Assembly: GCF_035046485.1 (NCBI RefSeq)
Contig: NC_085136.1
Span: 220,724,853-220,788,852 of the forward strand
Direction of reading: 5' to 3'
Source of the DNA: Aedes albopictus
Taxonomy: Eukaryota; Arthropoda; Insecta; Diptera; Culicidae
Length of the DNA: 64,000 bases
Part shown: positions 21,736-32,600 of the stretch, piece by piece
Numbering within the stretch: the first letter of the stretch is position 1
Layout: every line of letters begins with the position of its first letter
The notes under the pieces: generated by a model
Seen by the model: only the letters and a program-made list of their open reading frames with translations
Told to the model about the DNA's origin: nothing
Databases searched by the model: none
Position numbers and translations under genes: made by a program

Positions 21736-23716
21736 TGCACAATGGGTCTAGAGCTGTATTTACGAAGACAAAAATGTTTGTGCCTAAACCATAAGTTTTA
21801 GATACATGGTGTCTTTGGGAAACTTTCTTCTTATTTTTCGACCTTTTTTCTCATTATTGTGAAATTAGGGTGGTCCCTCTAGTTTCGCTGATCCAAACAT
21901 CTGCTTTTTAATAGTTTTATGTACGTTCACAAAATGTTCTACAAAGTTGTAAAAGAACTTATTTGGAGCAAGTTTGCCGAAGAAACCATTATTCTATCTC
22001 TTATGGTTCCTAACTTATAATTTTTTTAAAGATTCATTTTAGGGTGATCCATGAATTTCAGTTTTCCTGAAATAACTTTTAATTCGTTCGTTTCTCGTAA
22101 ATACTTTGTTCCGAGCACTTTTAGAACTATCAACGACGCATATTTTTTCCAAAAAGCTCAAAGTTCTAACTCTCATAGTTAAGAATATATTGGCATTTTT
22201 CTTCGAAAAATCACTTTTTTTCAAAATGTCATATCTCAAAAAGGAGCAAATGGATTTTCAATCTCCCGGTTGCATTGGAAAGATCGTACTCTGTTCGATT
22301 TATGGTGAAAAAACTGTAGGTACCTTTTTTGTTAAAAGCTTTTTATTGAATTTTGAAAATACGATTTTTTTCATGGAAAAGCAGTTGTAACTTTGAAAAT
22401 CGATGAGATACAAACTTGGCGTCTTCCACAAAATTGTGAGTTTTTGTCTGCTATAAAAGTGCCCAGAACAAAGTATTGAGAAAAAATCAACACATAAAAT
22501 TATATTGAGTAAAAACAGATTTTCATATAAAAAATGACACATTTCTAGCAAATTCAACTCGTCTTTGTTAGATAGATCAAAGTAGTTTGGTAAATGGTCA
22601 TCCATTTCATTGTAGAACCAATGTTTATTTATACTGTCATCACCATTTAGGCACAATGTTGATATCAACATGTAAATCATGTAACTTTGATAGGCTTTTA
22701 CGTTAACCTAAACATATACAAGTGATTGACATTTTCACTATCCATACATTGAAGTGATGAAATTGAAATTAAATTGATGGAAATCAGCTCAAAATCACAT
22801 TTGAGGTTGAGTTCATTGACGAATTATGGATTATAAGCAAATTTAAATATTTTCGACATGGTTACTTCGATCTATCTAACAAAGACTAGTCGAGTTTGCT
22901 GAAATTGTTCCGCTTTCCATATGAAAATCTGTTTTTACTCAATATAATTTTATGTGTTGTTTTTTTTTTTTTTGCAATACTTTGTTCTAGGCACTTTTAT
23001 AACAGCCAAAAACTCACAATTTTGTCGAAGACGCCAAGTTTGTATCTCATCGATTTTCAAAGTTACAACTGCTTTTCCATGAAAAAAATCGTATTTTCAA
23101 AATTCAATAAAAAGCTTTTAACAAAAAAGGTACCTACAGTTTTTTCACCATAAATAGAACAGAGTACGATCTTTCCAATGCAACCGGTAGATTGAAAATC
23201 CATTTGCTCCTTTTTGAGATATGACATTTTGAAAAAATGTGATTTTTCGAAGAAAAATGTCAATATCTTTTCAACTATGAGAGTTAGAACTTTGAGCTCT
23301 TTGGAAAAAATATGCGTCGTTGATAGTTCTAAAAGTGCTCGGAACAAAGTATTTACAAGAAACGAACGAATTAAAAGTTATTTCAGGAAAACTGAAATTC
23401 ATGGATCACCCTAAAATGAATCTTTTACAAAAATATAAGTTAGGAACCATAAGAGATATAAAATGGTTTCTTCGGCAAACTTGCTCCAAATAAGTTCTTT
23501 TACAATTTTGTAGAACATTTTGTGAACGTACATAAAACTATTAAAAAGCAGATGTTTGGATCCGCGAAACTAGAGGGACCACCCTAATTTCACAATAATG
23601 AGAAAAAAGGTCGAAAAATAAGAAGAAAGTTTCCCAAAGACACCATGTATCTAAAACTTATGGTTTAGGCACAAACATTTTTGTCTTCGTAAACACAGCT
23701 CTGGACCCATTGTGCA
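21736..23716. mobile_element. 2-kb palindromic element, ~840-bp arms
   Basis: TGCACAATGGGTC at 21736 is inverted at 23716. The arms (about 21736-22575 and 22861-23716) are close reverse complements; the same 85-94-codon frames occur on opposite strands in each arm (22300 and 23153; 22106 and 23347). The spacer is about 285 bp. No transposase. No certain target duplication. A transcript would form a duplex of more than 800 bp. Confidence 0.9.
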
Positions 23717-23734
23717 GTGGATTATGTAACACTA

Positions 23735-24007
23735 CACAGATCGAAAAAAGAGTGTACAATTCTGTGACATATGATGCACATAATTGGAGCGTGGGATATT
23801 ATAGAAGTTTACATGACATATCATGTAAAGTTCATGAAACATCATGTAAACTTCCATTATATGTCATGTAATTCAGCATGACTCTGAGAGTTTACATGAG
23901 ATATAACACAAATTTACATGATATATCATGTAAACCGTCTGAACACTAAGTTTACATGACTAAAATGAAGTTTACATGACGTGTAAATCTCATTATTTTT
24001 ATCTGTG
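23735..24007. mobile_element. TA-flanked MITE with TTTACATGA palindromes
   Basis: CACAGAT (23735-23741) / ATCTGTG (24001-24007) ends with TA at 23733-23734 and 24008-24009. The interior is a series of TTTACATGA / TCATGTAAA in both orientations. Confidence 0.8.
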
Positions 24008-24619
24008 TACTTAACGCAGTTGCAAAAGCTATTATCACAAGTGTAGACCTGAAGCTATGGTCTCCGGAGTAGTGTTGATGATCTGGATTATCTCAAAACT
24101 ATCTTGAAATGTCTTATGACATGCTAGGGGGATTACAGATTACAGTTTATAGTTCATTGTGAGAATAATTACTGTTACTATCAAGAGCTAAACTTCAGGA
24201 TAGTTTGAAAGACCCTCAATGTCCCAAAGGTTCATAATAATACAATGTAGACTTCAGATTGGTCCAGTCACCGCGATTGATTATGAAACGTTACCCAGTA
24301 TGTCAGATATAGCTGTTGTTACGAGTGTAGACCTGAAGTCCAGAACTCCAAGGTAGTTTGGCTGACCTGAAATATCCCTGTAGTGTCTCTAAATGACATT
24401 AGAGATTTCAAGAGCTTCGAGGATCCCAACAGATTATGCAATACTATTATTTATGGTGAAAACACATAAAGTTGAATATGAAGGACTTCATTTTAGAACA
24501 GTTTAGACGACCCTGAATGTCCCAAAGGTTTATGATAAACAAGTAGACTTTAGATTGGTCCAGTAACTGCGGTTGATTATGAAACATTACTCAGTATAAC
24601 AGATATGGCTACTGTTACG

Positions 24620-25011
24620 CAGTGTTGGTAAAAACTCAAATGCTCAAATCTCATGGTTAAGTTGTTTCACGCGCGATTATTGACTCGCCAAACTCACTGC
24701 CAAAAAAAATCATGCATGAGTTGACTCGCGATTTCACTCATTGCCTTATTTCTTGGTATTCTTATTATTTACATCGCATTTTTTTAATTGTATGATAGAA
24801 CAACAGCAAATCCAGCGTACAACAACATTGAATGCCGTTCAAATTGATTTGGATTCGTTTTACAAGCAAATGAGATTTCGGCGCTTGACTCGTGAGAGTG
24901 AGAATTTGCATGAAAATCTCGCGCGTGAGAAAATGATGCAGAATCGCAGACAAGTTTTCTCACACAGGAGCGGCTCATGAGTGCGCTTTGAGTGTGAGTT
25001 TACCTACACTG
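24620..25011. mobile_element. hAT-like MITE (392 bp)
   Basis: CAGTGTTGGTAAA at 24620 and an inverted TTTACCTACACTG at 25011, with an exact 8-bp duplication CTGTTACG (24612-24619, 25012-25019). The interior repeats 'gactcgc / gcgagt' motifs in both orientations. Confidence 0.9.
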
Positions 25012-25078
25012 CTGTTACGAGTGTAGACCTGAAGTTCTGAACTCCAAGATTGTTTGGCTGACCTTGAATATCCCTATA

Positions 25079-25956
25079 GGGGAGACTTGTTCCCCCCATA
25101 TTTTCTCGGAATCAAAAACAGTTTTCTTCTAGCATATTTTTTCCAAAACAACATCTGGACAGACGACAATGTTTTGGCTACAATTGATTTTAATTGTGTA
25201 TTGCATTATTTTTTAATGGCTGATGGTTTGTTTTCAGTCTTTCAGAAATCTTTTAGGCGATTCCGAAAAATCTCAATAACTTAGTGAAAATTGAGCCAAA
25301 TCGTGTCAAAATTTCACAGCTCATAGTATAAATAAAATACTATCAAACATATTTATCCAAATAAGGTTGTTATATAAATATTTCAATTAATGTAGCTTAG
25401 TGTATACAACAGTGTCATGGGGAGATTTGATCCCTCGTGGATTACACACACATTATACATGTGAAAAATAAAATTCTATTTGGAAGCCTCTATTTACTCA
25501 GAATTCTAGTATATTCAGTGATAAAACGTGTCAGATAATTATTATTTTATTACACACCATTAAAAGGGGGATCAAGTCTCCCCATTTTCAAAATACGGCA
25601 TATCCTTAACAATTTAAGGAAATTTTATAATTTCAAATACACCATATTCATCAAAAATGTAAGAAAACTTGAAAAGAAAATGAAGAGGAAGCTTCTGGAG
25701 TTATTCTCCCTTTAAATTAAACATCTGTTCAAAAGGGGATCAATTGTGACCCATTTTAAAAAAATACATCATAAGACATGCCTCCATAAAAACACTGTTT
25801 TGAAAACTTTAACAATAATTTATAGTCCTTCTGTTGTGTATAAACTAGCAATAGATGTTTACCTACCATTCTGTACGAAAAAGGGATCTAGTTTTGTGTT
25901 TTTTTTAATGTTACAGGCAAATTAAGAAAAAGGGATCAAGTCTCCCCAGTCTCCCC
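25079..25956. mobile_element. TA-flanked MITE, GGGGAGACTTG ends (878 bp)
   Basis: GGGGAGACTTG at 25079 and CAAGTCTCCCC...TCTCCCC at 25956, with TA on each side (25077-25078, 25957-25958). The interior repeats GGGGATCAAGTCTCCCC (25566, 25735 and 25930 regions) and its complement at 25430. It lies inside a satellite unit, so the boundaries are confirmed by the resumed satellite. Confidence 0.85.
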
Positions 25957-26559
25957 TAGTGTCTATAAATGATATTGTAGATGTCATGAGCTTCATGAAT
26001 CCCAGTAGGTTATGCAGTACTATTGTTTGTAACGAAAATACATAAAATTATTCTTTTAGATTTGAAGGACTTTACTATAGGACAGTTTGGAACACTTAGA
26101 ATATCCCAGAATATAAAACACCTTTTGATAATCTTGACGAAGGCTAAATTAATACAAATAAACACAACCCACATACAAGTTCAGTTTTTAGAACAACTGG
26201 TATGTCAATTATTTCGTTTTTCCAAACTTCATGGTGTTCAGGATGTTCAAGATTATCAATAAAGTACCAAATACAAATATTCCCGTTTTTCCCTAATAAC
26301 AAAGCCGGCAATAAAATTGCCGAAGACAGTGTTCTGTTTTATCGAATGGGTGAATTTATACAGCCGTTTCTATGTTGGGGTCATATATGACCCCTCTGGA
26401 TCCAATGTGTTAACTACGATATTCGCAATCCCACCGCACAAAATATCTTCGAGAATCCAACATCATATCACTACGAAGCGCAAGTTATGTACAGAAACAC
26501 CTCACTATTTACTCTGCCACGAACCAGGCGTCCATAAACTGAAAGGCTGGGTATCACGT

Positions 26560-27110
26560 AATACAAGCCCAACTGAGGTAATTAGCCTGCTCCCAGCAAC
26601 TCCTATCCCTACTTCCCTGTGGCACCGTCCGGAAACTGCGAGCAAGCTTAGGGAAGATCGGGCAACCAGCCCCCGGTGGAAACTTTGGTCGTAATCTGAC
26701 AGGGAAGAAGGTGTTTGCTTCTGCAAGCCTGAGCGTCTGTACTACGGGAGGAGCGGCTCACATCAGCTGTTTTCTAGTTTAGGGGCGGTTGCCTAACGTC
26801 AGAGGGCGAAGTGAAGGACTCGAAGTACAACTGTCTACCGTGGTCCTCCGGTCCTCTGTCTACTGTCTACCGTGGTCCAGCCATTAAATCAGCATGCAGC
26901 AGAAACAAAGCGAGAGGAGATCACGCACCAGATTCAATGGCAACGACCCACGCGATGAAAAGGATTTGCGATTGGAAACTTAGTACGTAGAAGGAACTTA
27001 AGATCTTTTAATTTGATCGGGAGCATCTGCACAGCCGTCGATGAAAGGCCGTGGGGTTATCATCGTAGCGCTTTAGGAGGCGATCAGATTGCCCAACAGA
27101 ATGAATTTAA
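26560..27110 (+). pseudogene. LINE 5' fragment, start of endonuclease domain
   Basis: 'ggcaacgacccacgcgatga' followed by frames reading NDPRDEKDLRLET, then GASAQ and VIIVAL.EA. These match the start of the AP-endonuclease in the CR1/RTE-like LINEs (RLxxGTWNVRTL...ALQE). Several stops. The GC-rich 26400-26800 part is probably its 5' leader. Confidence 0.5.
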
Positions 27111-27399
27111 AAGTCATATTAGATCCTTGGGCACACTTACCTATATTAATGTAGTGATGTTTGTTCTGTCCACCCAAATCTGTTACATTCTATTACAATT
27201 CAGTCCAGTTCGGTCTGATTCAATGTTGAATTTAAATTGTCATCCTCCGGCATTGTTGATTCTATCCAAATTGCAACATTTACCAGATCAAAGGTTCTCT
27301 CATTTTTTTCCCGCGACCTCAAATATACAACAAACCGCCCCCAGTTCGACCTTTGAGCCTCCGCGACGACACCCACTCCAAAGCTCAACAAAAAAGAAA

Positions 27400-29408
27400 T
27401 GAGAACAACGGCAGCAGCCTCCCAACCAAACATGCAAGGATACACCATTCAAACAGGTTCTGTTTGGAAAAGCGAACGGTTACCTATCCCTTGGCGACAA
27501 TTACAGAGTTCATGTGACCTTCCCCCCACTGCACTGACTGCCTAGCTTTCGCTGAATTTTGACTCGCTGCTGGTACACTACTCCGATGCCATTGCTAGTC
27601 CTTTTCATGTATTTTTGCGTTCCGTTTTGCCGTTGGGTTATCGCTGAATAAATGCAACTACCATGGACACACAGCATCACACTGGTTGATGAGCAGTAAA
27701 TCTGTACGCAAGAATCCTCAGTTAAGCAAAAACACTGGATTTGATGAACACTTGTGATTTGCCAAGTTGATCGCTGAATTTAGCAGAGGATGGAGAAGTT
27801 CGCTGCCTCAATTCTACACTGCCAAGTCATACTTCAATTCTGTGAATCAACAATTAACAGTTGGTTGGTTAGCACATATTGAGTTGAGACCACTCAAATC
27901 AAACGTGCAGTGCAGATTTACCACTGAGTACAATGTTATGTTAGCAGACACACCTACGTCGTGGCAAACGTTGGTTTGGGAAGCAACGGGTACATGCTGG
28001 GTTTGCCGGTTCCGGCTTTATTTGAATTTCATTACCATTTTTCTCCACTTCCGATCCGATGGGTTGACTCGTTTAGCGAACGCGCACTGGCATTGCTTCT
28101 CGGAAAAGGATCCCGGGAAAGCCGTTAGATGTTGTAGTATGAAGCATCGCTCTTAGCTGATGAAAAATTCAGATTCGAATTGATTGAGATGGAAATGTAC
28201 ACATTTGGGATGGGGAGTTCCCGTAGCATGTAAGTGCGAGCCCGATTTATTAATGGTGTTCGCCGTTTTCCGCTTTCAATCAAATCAGACCACCTTACTA
28301 TAAGCATTACTTTTGACTTCTGAGTATACCTGACCCAAAGACCTACTAAAGCACTTTTCCTTCAAAACAGCCCCGTCGCAAAGTCTCACTCACTCGTACC
28401 GTTCACAACCAATTCCTGTTGCAATCGCTCACTCTTGGGAAATCTTCAGCACCCTCACCTCCACACACAGTCAGTCTGTTCTGATCCAATTTTAAAGTTA
28501 TTTTTTCAGTTAAGTTCTCCCAGCTATTCAAGTAAGTATGCGATAGCAGTAGTGGGACTAGTCATTCGGAGAGCGATGCACGAGTTCTAGCTCAGACAGA
28601 AGTCTTATAACGTCGTAGTTTCGCTTTGCGACATCACCCAGGAGAATGATCCTCTCTAACTACTCACAACTAACAACGAACACAAATTAAATATTCATTA
28701 TGCTACATTACAATTACCAGGTTTACCGCACACCAACGCCACCGAACTATGCTACCTGTCTGATTTTCTTTTGTTTGTTTTTCTAGAACACATTTGCTAC
28801 TACTGTCTGCTCACTCACACCGGCGCACACACTCGCCCCTAAAACACTCAAAAAACAACTTCTCAGTAAAAACCAAAAGCATCGCACATCTTTTTACAGA
28901 AACTCTCACACTTTGCAATTCTTATTCCCAGTAAAAAACGTAACTGTTTCCCTCTGTTTTGTTTAGAACAATATCTTCCTCTATAGCAATTTATTTCTCT
29001 TCTAAAAACTATGTGTATTGTATGACTAGAGAGGGCGCAATAGTGTGTGTGTAACAGTTCAATGGGTCAACATGGTTCCGTAGTATAGCGTGAGTTGGTA
29101 GGGATGACTTGTGTTATTCTTCACATATAAAACAAGTTCATTGTATAACGATGCCTGTGTAAATTACTGCTAGATCAGAGCGTAGGTATCTTGGGATGAA
29201 GCCGAAATAACGAAGCGTATCAATTTGTCATCTGATGTTTGTCTTTTCTTTCCATTGTTTCTATAGACGAAATATTAACAGAGCGCATCTACTTACATAC
29301 ACACAGGCGCGGTTTGGACGTGATATTACAATAGCCTATGATGACGATGACGACTACAGCGACGACGACGACGACGACGACGACGATGACCAACGATGAA
29401 ACCTAACG
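27400..29408 (-). other. Gfrl: Candidate 3' untranslated region of Gfrl
   Basis: This follows the Gfrl stop codon on the minus strand and is low in recognisable repeats. AATAAA signals on the minus strand occur at 28990-28995 and 28246-28251. The true cleavage site cannot be set by eye. Confidence 0.35.
29339..29392. repeat. GAC/GAT microsatellite in the Gfrl 3' region
   Basis: About eight uninterrupted GAC units with flanking GAT/GAC variants, directly after the Gfrl stop codon on its strand. Confidence 0.9.
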
Positions 29409-29663
29409 TCACGTGACGCTCCACCGAAGGGATGAAATCGACCCCCATCGGACGAATGGGATTACCGATGAAGCAACAAGCGCCAGAAGCAGAGTGACCG
29501 AGTGTGGTCCTCTGGTTGCGCCCGGGGTGGCTCGGTTCACCTCCGGCCAAACTACCTGCACTTCGGCCATTTTGAAGATGCTCAGCAAACGGTGGGCGGA
29601 CATCTCGACGTGCTGGTGGTTGATTTGATGGCTAATGGTTTCGAGGATCTTTGTACAATGGTC
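29409..29663 (-). CDS. Gfrl: Gfrl last coding exon
   Basis: Acceptor TCTCCCCGCAG, phase 0. It reads DHCTKILETISHQINHQHVE, then FKMAEVQVVWPEVNRATPG and the hydrophobic SVTLLLALVASSVIPFV, ending in TGA at 29409. Whether the hydrophobic part is a GPI signal is uncertain, because 13 mostly polar residues follow it. Confidence 0.8.
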   Translation of the reverse strand, partial: DHCTKILETISHQINHQHVEMSAHRLLSIFKMAEVQVVWPEVNRATPGATRGPHSVTLLLALVASSVIPFVRWGSISSLRWSVT

Positions 29664-32600
29664 CTGCGGGGAGAAAAGGTGAAAATAGTAATAAAAAGGT
29701 TTCAGTGTAAATGTACATGTTTGAGTGAACTTGCATTTATAATAATGGTCAAACAATTGCCATCAAAAATTAATTAGACTTAGCAGTTACATTTTTACAA
29801 TTCTCATCAACATAAACAGGTCAGTGTTCTGGATATCTGGAATGTAGATAACCCCTATCAACTATGCCGCCTCCGGACTCGTGAGCGACTGCACGCACAT
29901 GCACAGCGTGACACTGTAAAGATTACACGCTAATAAAACCGTTCCGAATTTCGTCAACCTTCAGCCACGAATTTTGGAACAAGCTGATTTTTCCTTTACA
30001 AATATACACCGTGATTTAATATCACGGAACCGAGAACTATGTTCAGCAAATCATGCGTAACGCCTGCGTTACGGAACAAAAATCATAAAAATGTAGTTTT
30101 AGTTCCGGTAATTGTGGTTCGGTTCATAGAAACTAGAACTATGTTCACGGTTTCGTTCTGGTTATTGAGATGGTTATCACGAAATCAGGAACGTACTTCA
30201 TGGTCTGTTTTCAGTATGAGACCTGAGCAATTTTCGTTTTCTTCATTTTTGCGACAATCAACAATTCAACACATAATAAATAAATAGCTTTAGGTCGAAT
30301 TTTAAAACAGCATGTTATTTTGAGGGATAAATTACCTTTTTCTATGACTTTACAATGCTTTTTAGCCTGCTCCGTCATAGGGAAGAGTCCATATCACAAC
30401 AATAATTCTATCCAATCTCCAATCCCAACAGCAGCTAATCCAAAGAAAGCTCCAACATACACTTGTTTGCACAGCTCTATCTTTTCTTTTAAAATAACAG
30501 ACACAAGAATTTGTGTGGAGTGCAATGTATAATAAGCAACATGTCTTTAGCGTATTTTAGAGTGTTGCCCCCAATCTACTAACGAACCGAAAACAGCCTT
30601 TTTCCAAGTAACGCCTAACGCCCTGCTGTCAGCGCGTTGTCAACCAGAACAAGGTTGGCCATGACTTTTCCTCTTTCTTCGGTTGGCCGTCGGACGCACC
30701 GGACGCATCGTTGCTCGCTACAGCAGACCACCAGTGGGTCAAAGCCGGACTTGCTCAATGGCGAACCTGCCAGGTTTATTGCGAATTTTCGCAATAAGCT
30801 GTGGCTTGCACTGGAGATTTGTAAGTATAATAAAGTGAAAAAAGTGAATCCCGCGGCTGGTGATTGTCGTCTGCAAGCAAATGTCGCGCATTGTTGGTCG
30901 TTTTTCACCAACATTTTTCATTAAAAAAACAGAACGTGAAAGGGTGAATAAGATAGAAATGTGTTGTTTAGTTTGGCAATTGAAAATGGCCGGGGAGCCA
31001 GAGGGAAAGTTTTTGAAGCGATATTGCTGGTTCCGGCTACTGTCGGAGGCGCTCTGGAAGAGCGCCGGAGTAATTCGGATCTCGGGTTCGAATAGGAAAA
31101 GTGGCCTGGAGGGCCACCGCAATATTTTTGTTTCGGCTGGTGATGCCGAAGGCGCTCTGGAAGAGCGCCGGAGTGATTCGATTTTGGGATCGAATAGAAA
31201 CGTGGCCTGGAAAACCACTGCAATGATTTGGTTTCGGCTGGTGATGCCGAAGGCGCTCTAGAAGAGTGCCGGAGTGATTCGATGTCGGTATCGAACAGAA
31301 ACGTGGCCTTGGTTTGGTTTCGGCTAGTGATGCTGAAGGCGCTCTGGAAGAGCGCCGGAGTTATTCGATTTCGGAATCGAACAGAAAACTGGCCTGGAGA
31401 GCCACCGAGTTGCTTAACATTTCGGCGGGTGATGTCGAAGTTGGTCTGGAAGAGCGCTGGATTGATTTTATATGGGGATCGAATTGTAAAAATGGCCCGG
31501 ATAGTCATCGGATTATTTCGGTTCTGGATGGTGATGCCATAGGCGCTCTAGAAGAGCGCCGGAGTGATCCATTAAGCAAATGTAGCCTTGAGAGTCACCG
31601 AGTTTAGGGTTCGGCTGATGACGCCGAAGTCGCTGGAGTGATTGAATTACGTCATGGTTTCAAATAATCAAAGATGGTTTCTGAAGAATCACCGAATTAT
31701 TTTGGCTCCGGCTGGTGATGCCAAAGGGTTGTAGTAAAGCACCACCGATTACAGAATAGATAAAAATAAAATGCTACTGATTTGTAGTTTTGGATTCAGA
31801 TGGCGAAGGTACTCTAAAGTTCCCCACACAATGCATACGTTTGCGTGTGCGTAACAGTAGTTTGACACATTTCCCATGAGAAAACGGTAAAAAAAACGCA
31901 AACCATTAATTTTGATGTTATTAGGTCCGCCCAGGAAGAGCGATTAAATAGTTTTTGGATCGAAAGATGGAATATTCTGCAAGCCTTCAGGGTTACAGAA
32001 CACTGTAAAAAAAGTTTTTTTTTATTGTCCGCTTTACTCTACATTTTGATGCAGGAAATGCTGTACAAACGATTAGTGATCTTGATGACGATGCAGAAAT
32101 GTTGAATTTGGAATTTGGTGTATTCAGTGAACGCAGAATATGGCACCGCAAGCAGAAAATAGGCAACAAAGAAGGCGCGGTAACAACGGTTTGTATTTTT
32201 TTTCGTAAAAAAATGACATAGATCACTCAAGAGTTTATTTGCCAGAAAGGCAGTGTCTCGCACTGTTTACACCGTGATTTTCGTATTGTTTTACAACTGG
32301 AATTCGAATTTGAGGTGTGCAAGAGTCGTATTTCGATAGTCGAAAATTTCTGCAGAAAACCCGGAATATAGACACACGCACAGCAAGTGATGTTTGTTTT
32401 ATTGCCATCGTCGCAGGATTTGCGTTTGTTGCGGAGCGCTTTTGTTGCCAACATACACCGCTTAGGGCTAAGTGTTTGTTATTCGGCGCAGTCCGCTTAT
32501 GCGTACCCCTGGATGTATTACTGTTTAGCTATCGAGGCCCTGTTTCAAGAAATTCCTATGATTTATTGAAAATGACAATCTGAACAGTTCAATCGCATTT

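Larger units (their letters stand above)
24020..26140 (+). repeat. ~290-bp satellite, about 3.5 units, split by two MITEs
   Basis: GTAGACCTGAAG recurs at 24043, 24327 and 25023. Removing the 392-bp MITE and one 8-bp duplication gives spacings of 284 and 296 bp. Further shared blocks are 'ttatgcaatactattattta', 'gaatgtcccaaaggtt' and 'gattggtccagt'. The third unit is cut by the 25079-25956 element and resumes at 25957. Confidence 0.85.

Noticed and set aside
29413..29777. Plus-strand ORFs over the last Gfrl exon
   Set aside because: The minus strand has the acceptor, the phase match and the stop codon; the plus frames overlap and have no motif.
30921..31508. 195-codon minus-strand ORF in element A
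   Set aside because: It follows the hairpin array; similar frames are open on the other strand and there is no gag or pol motif.
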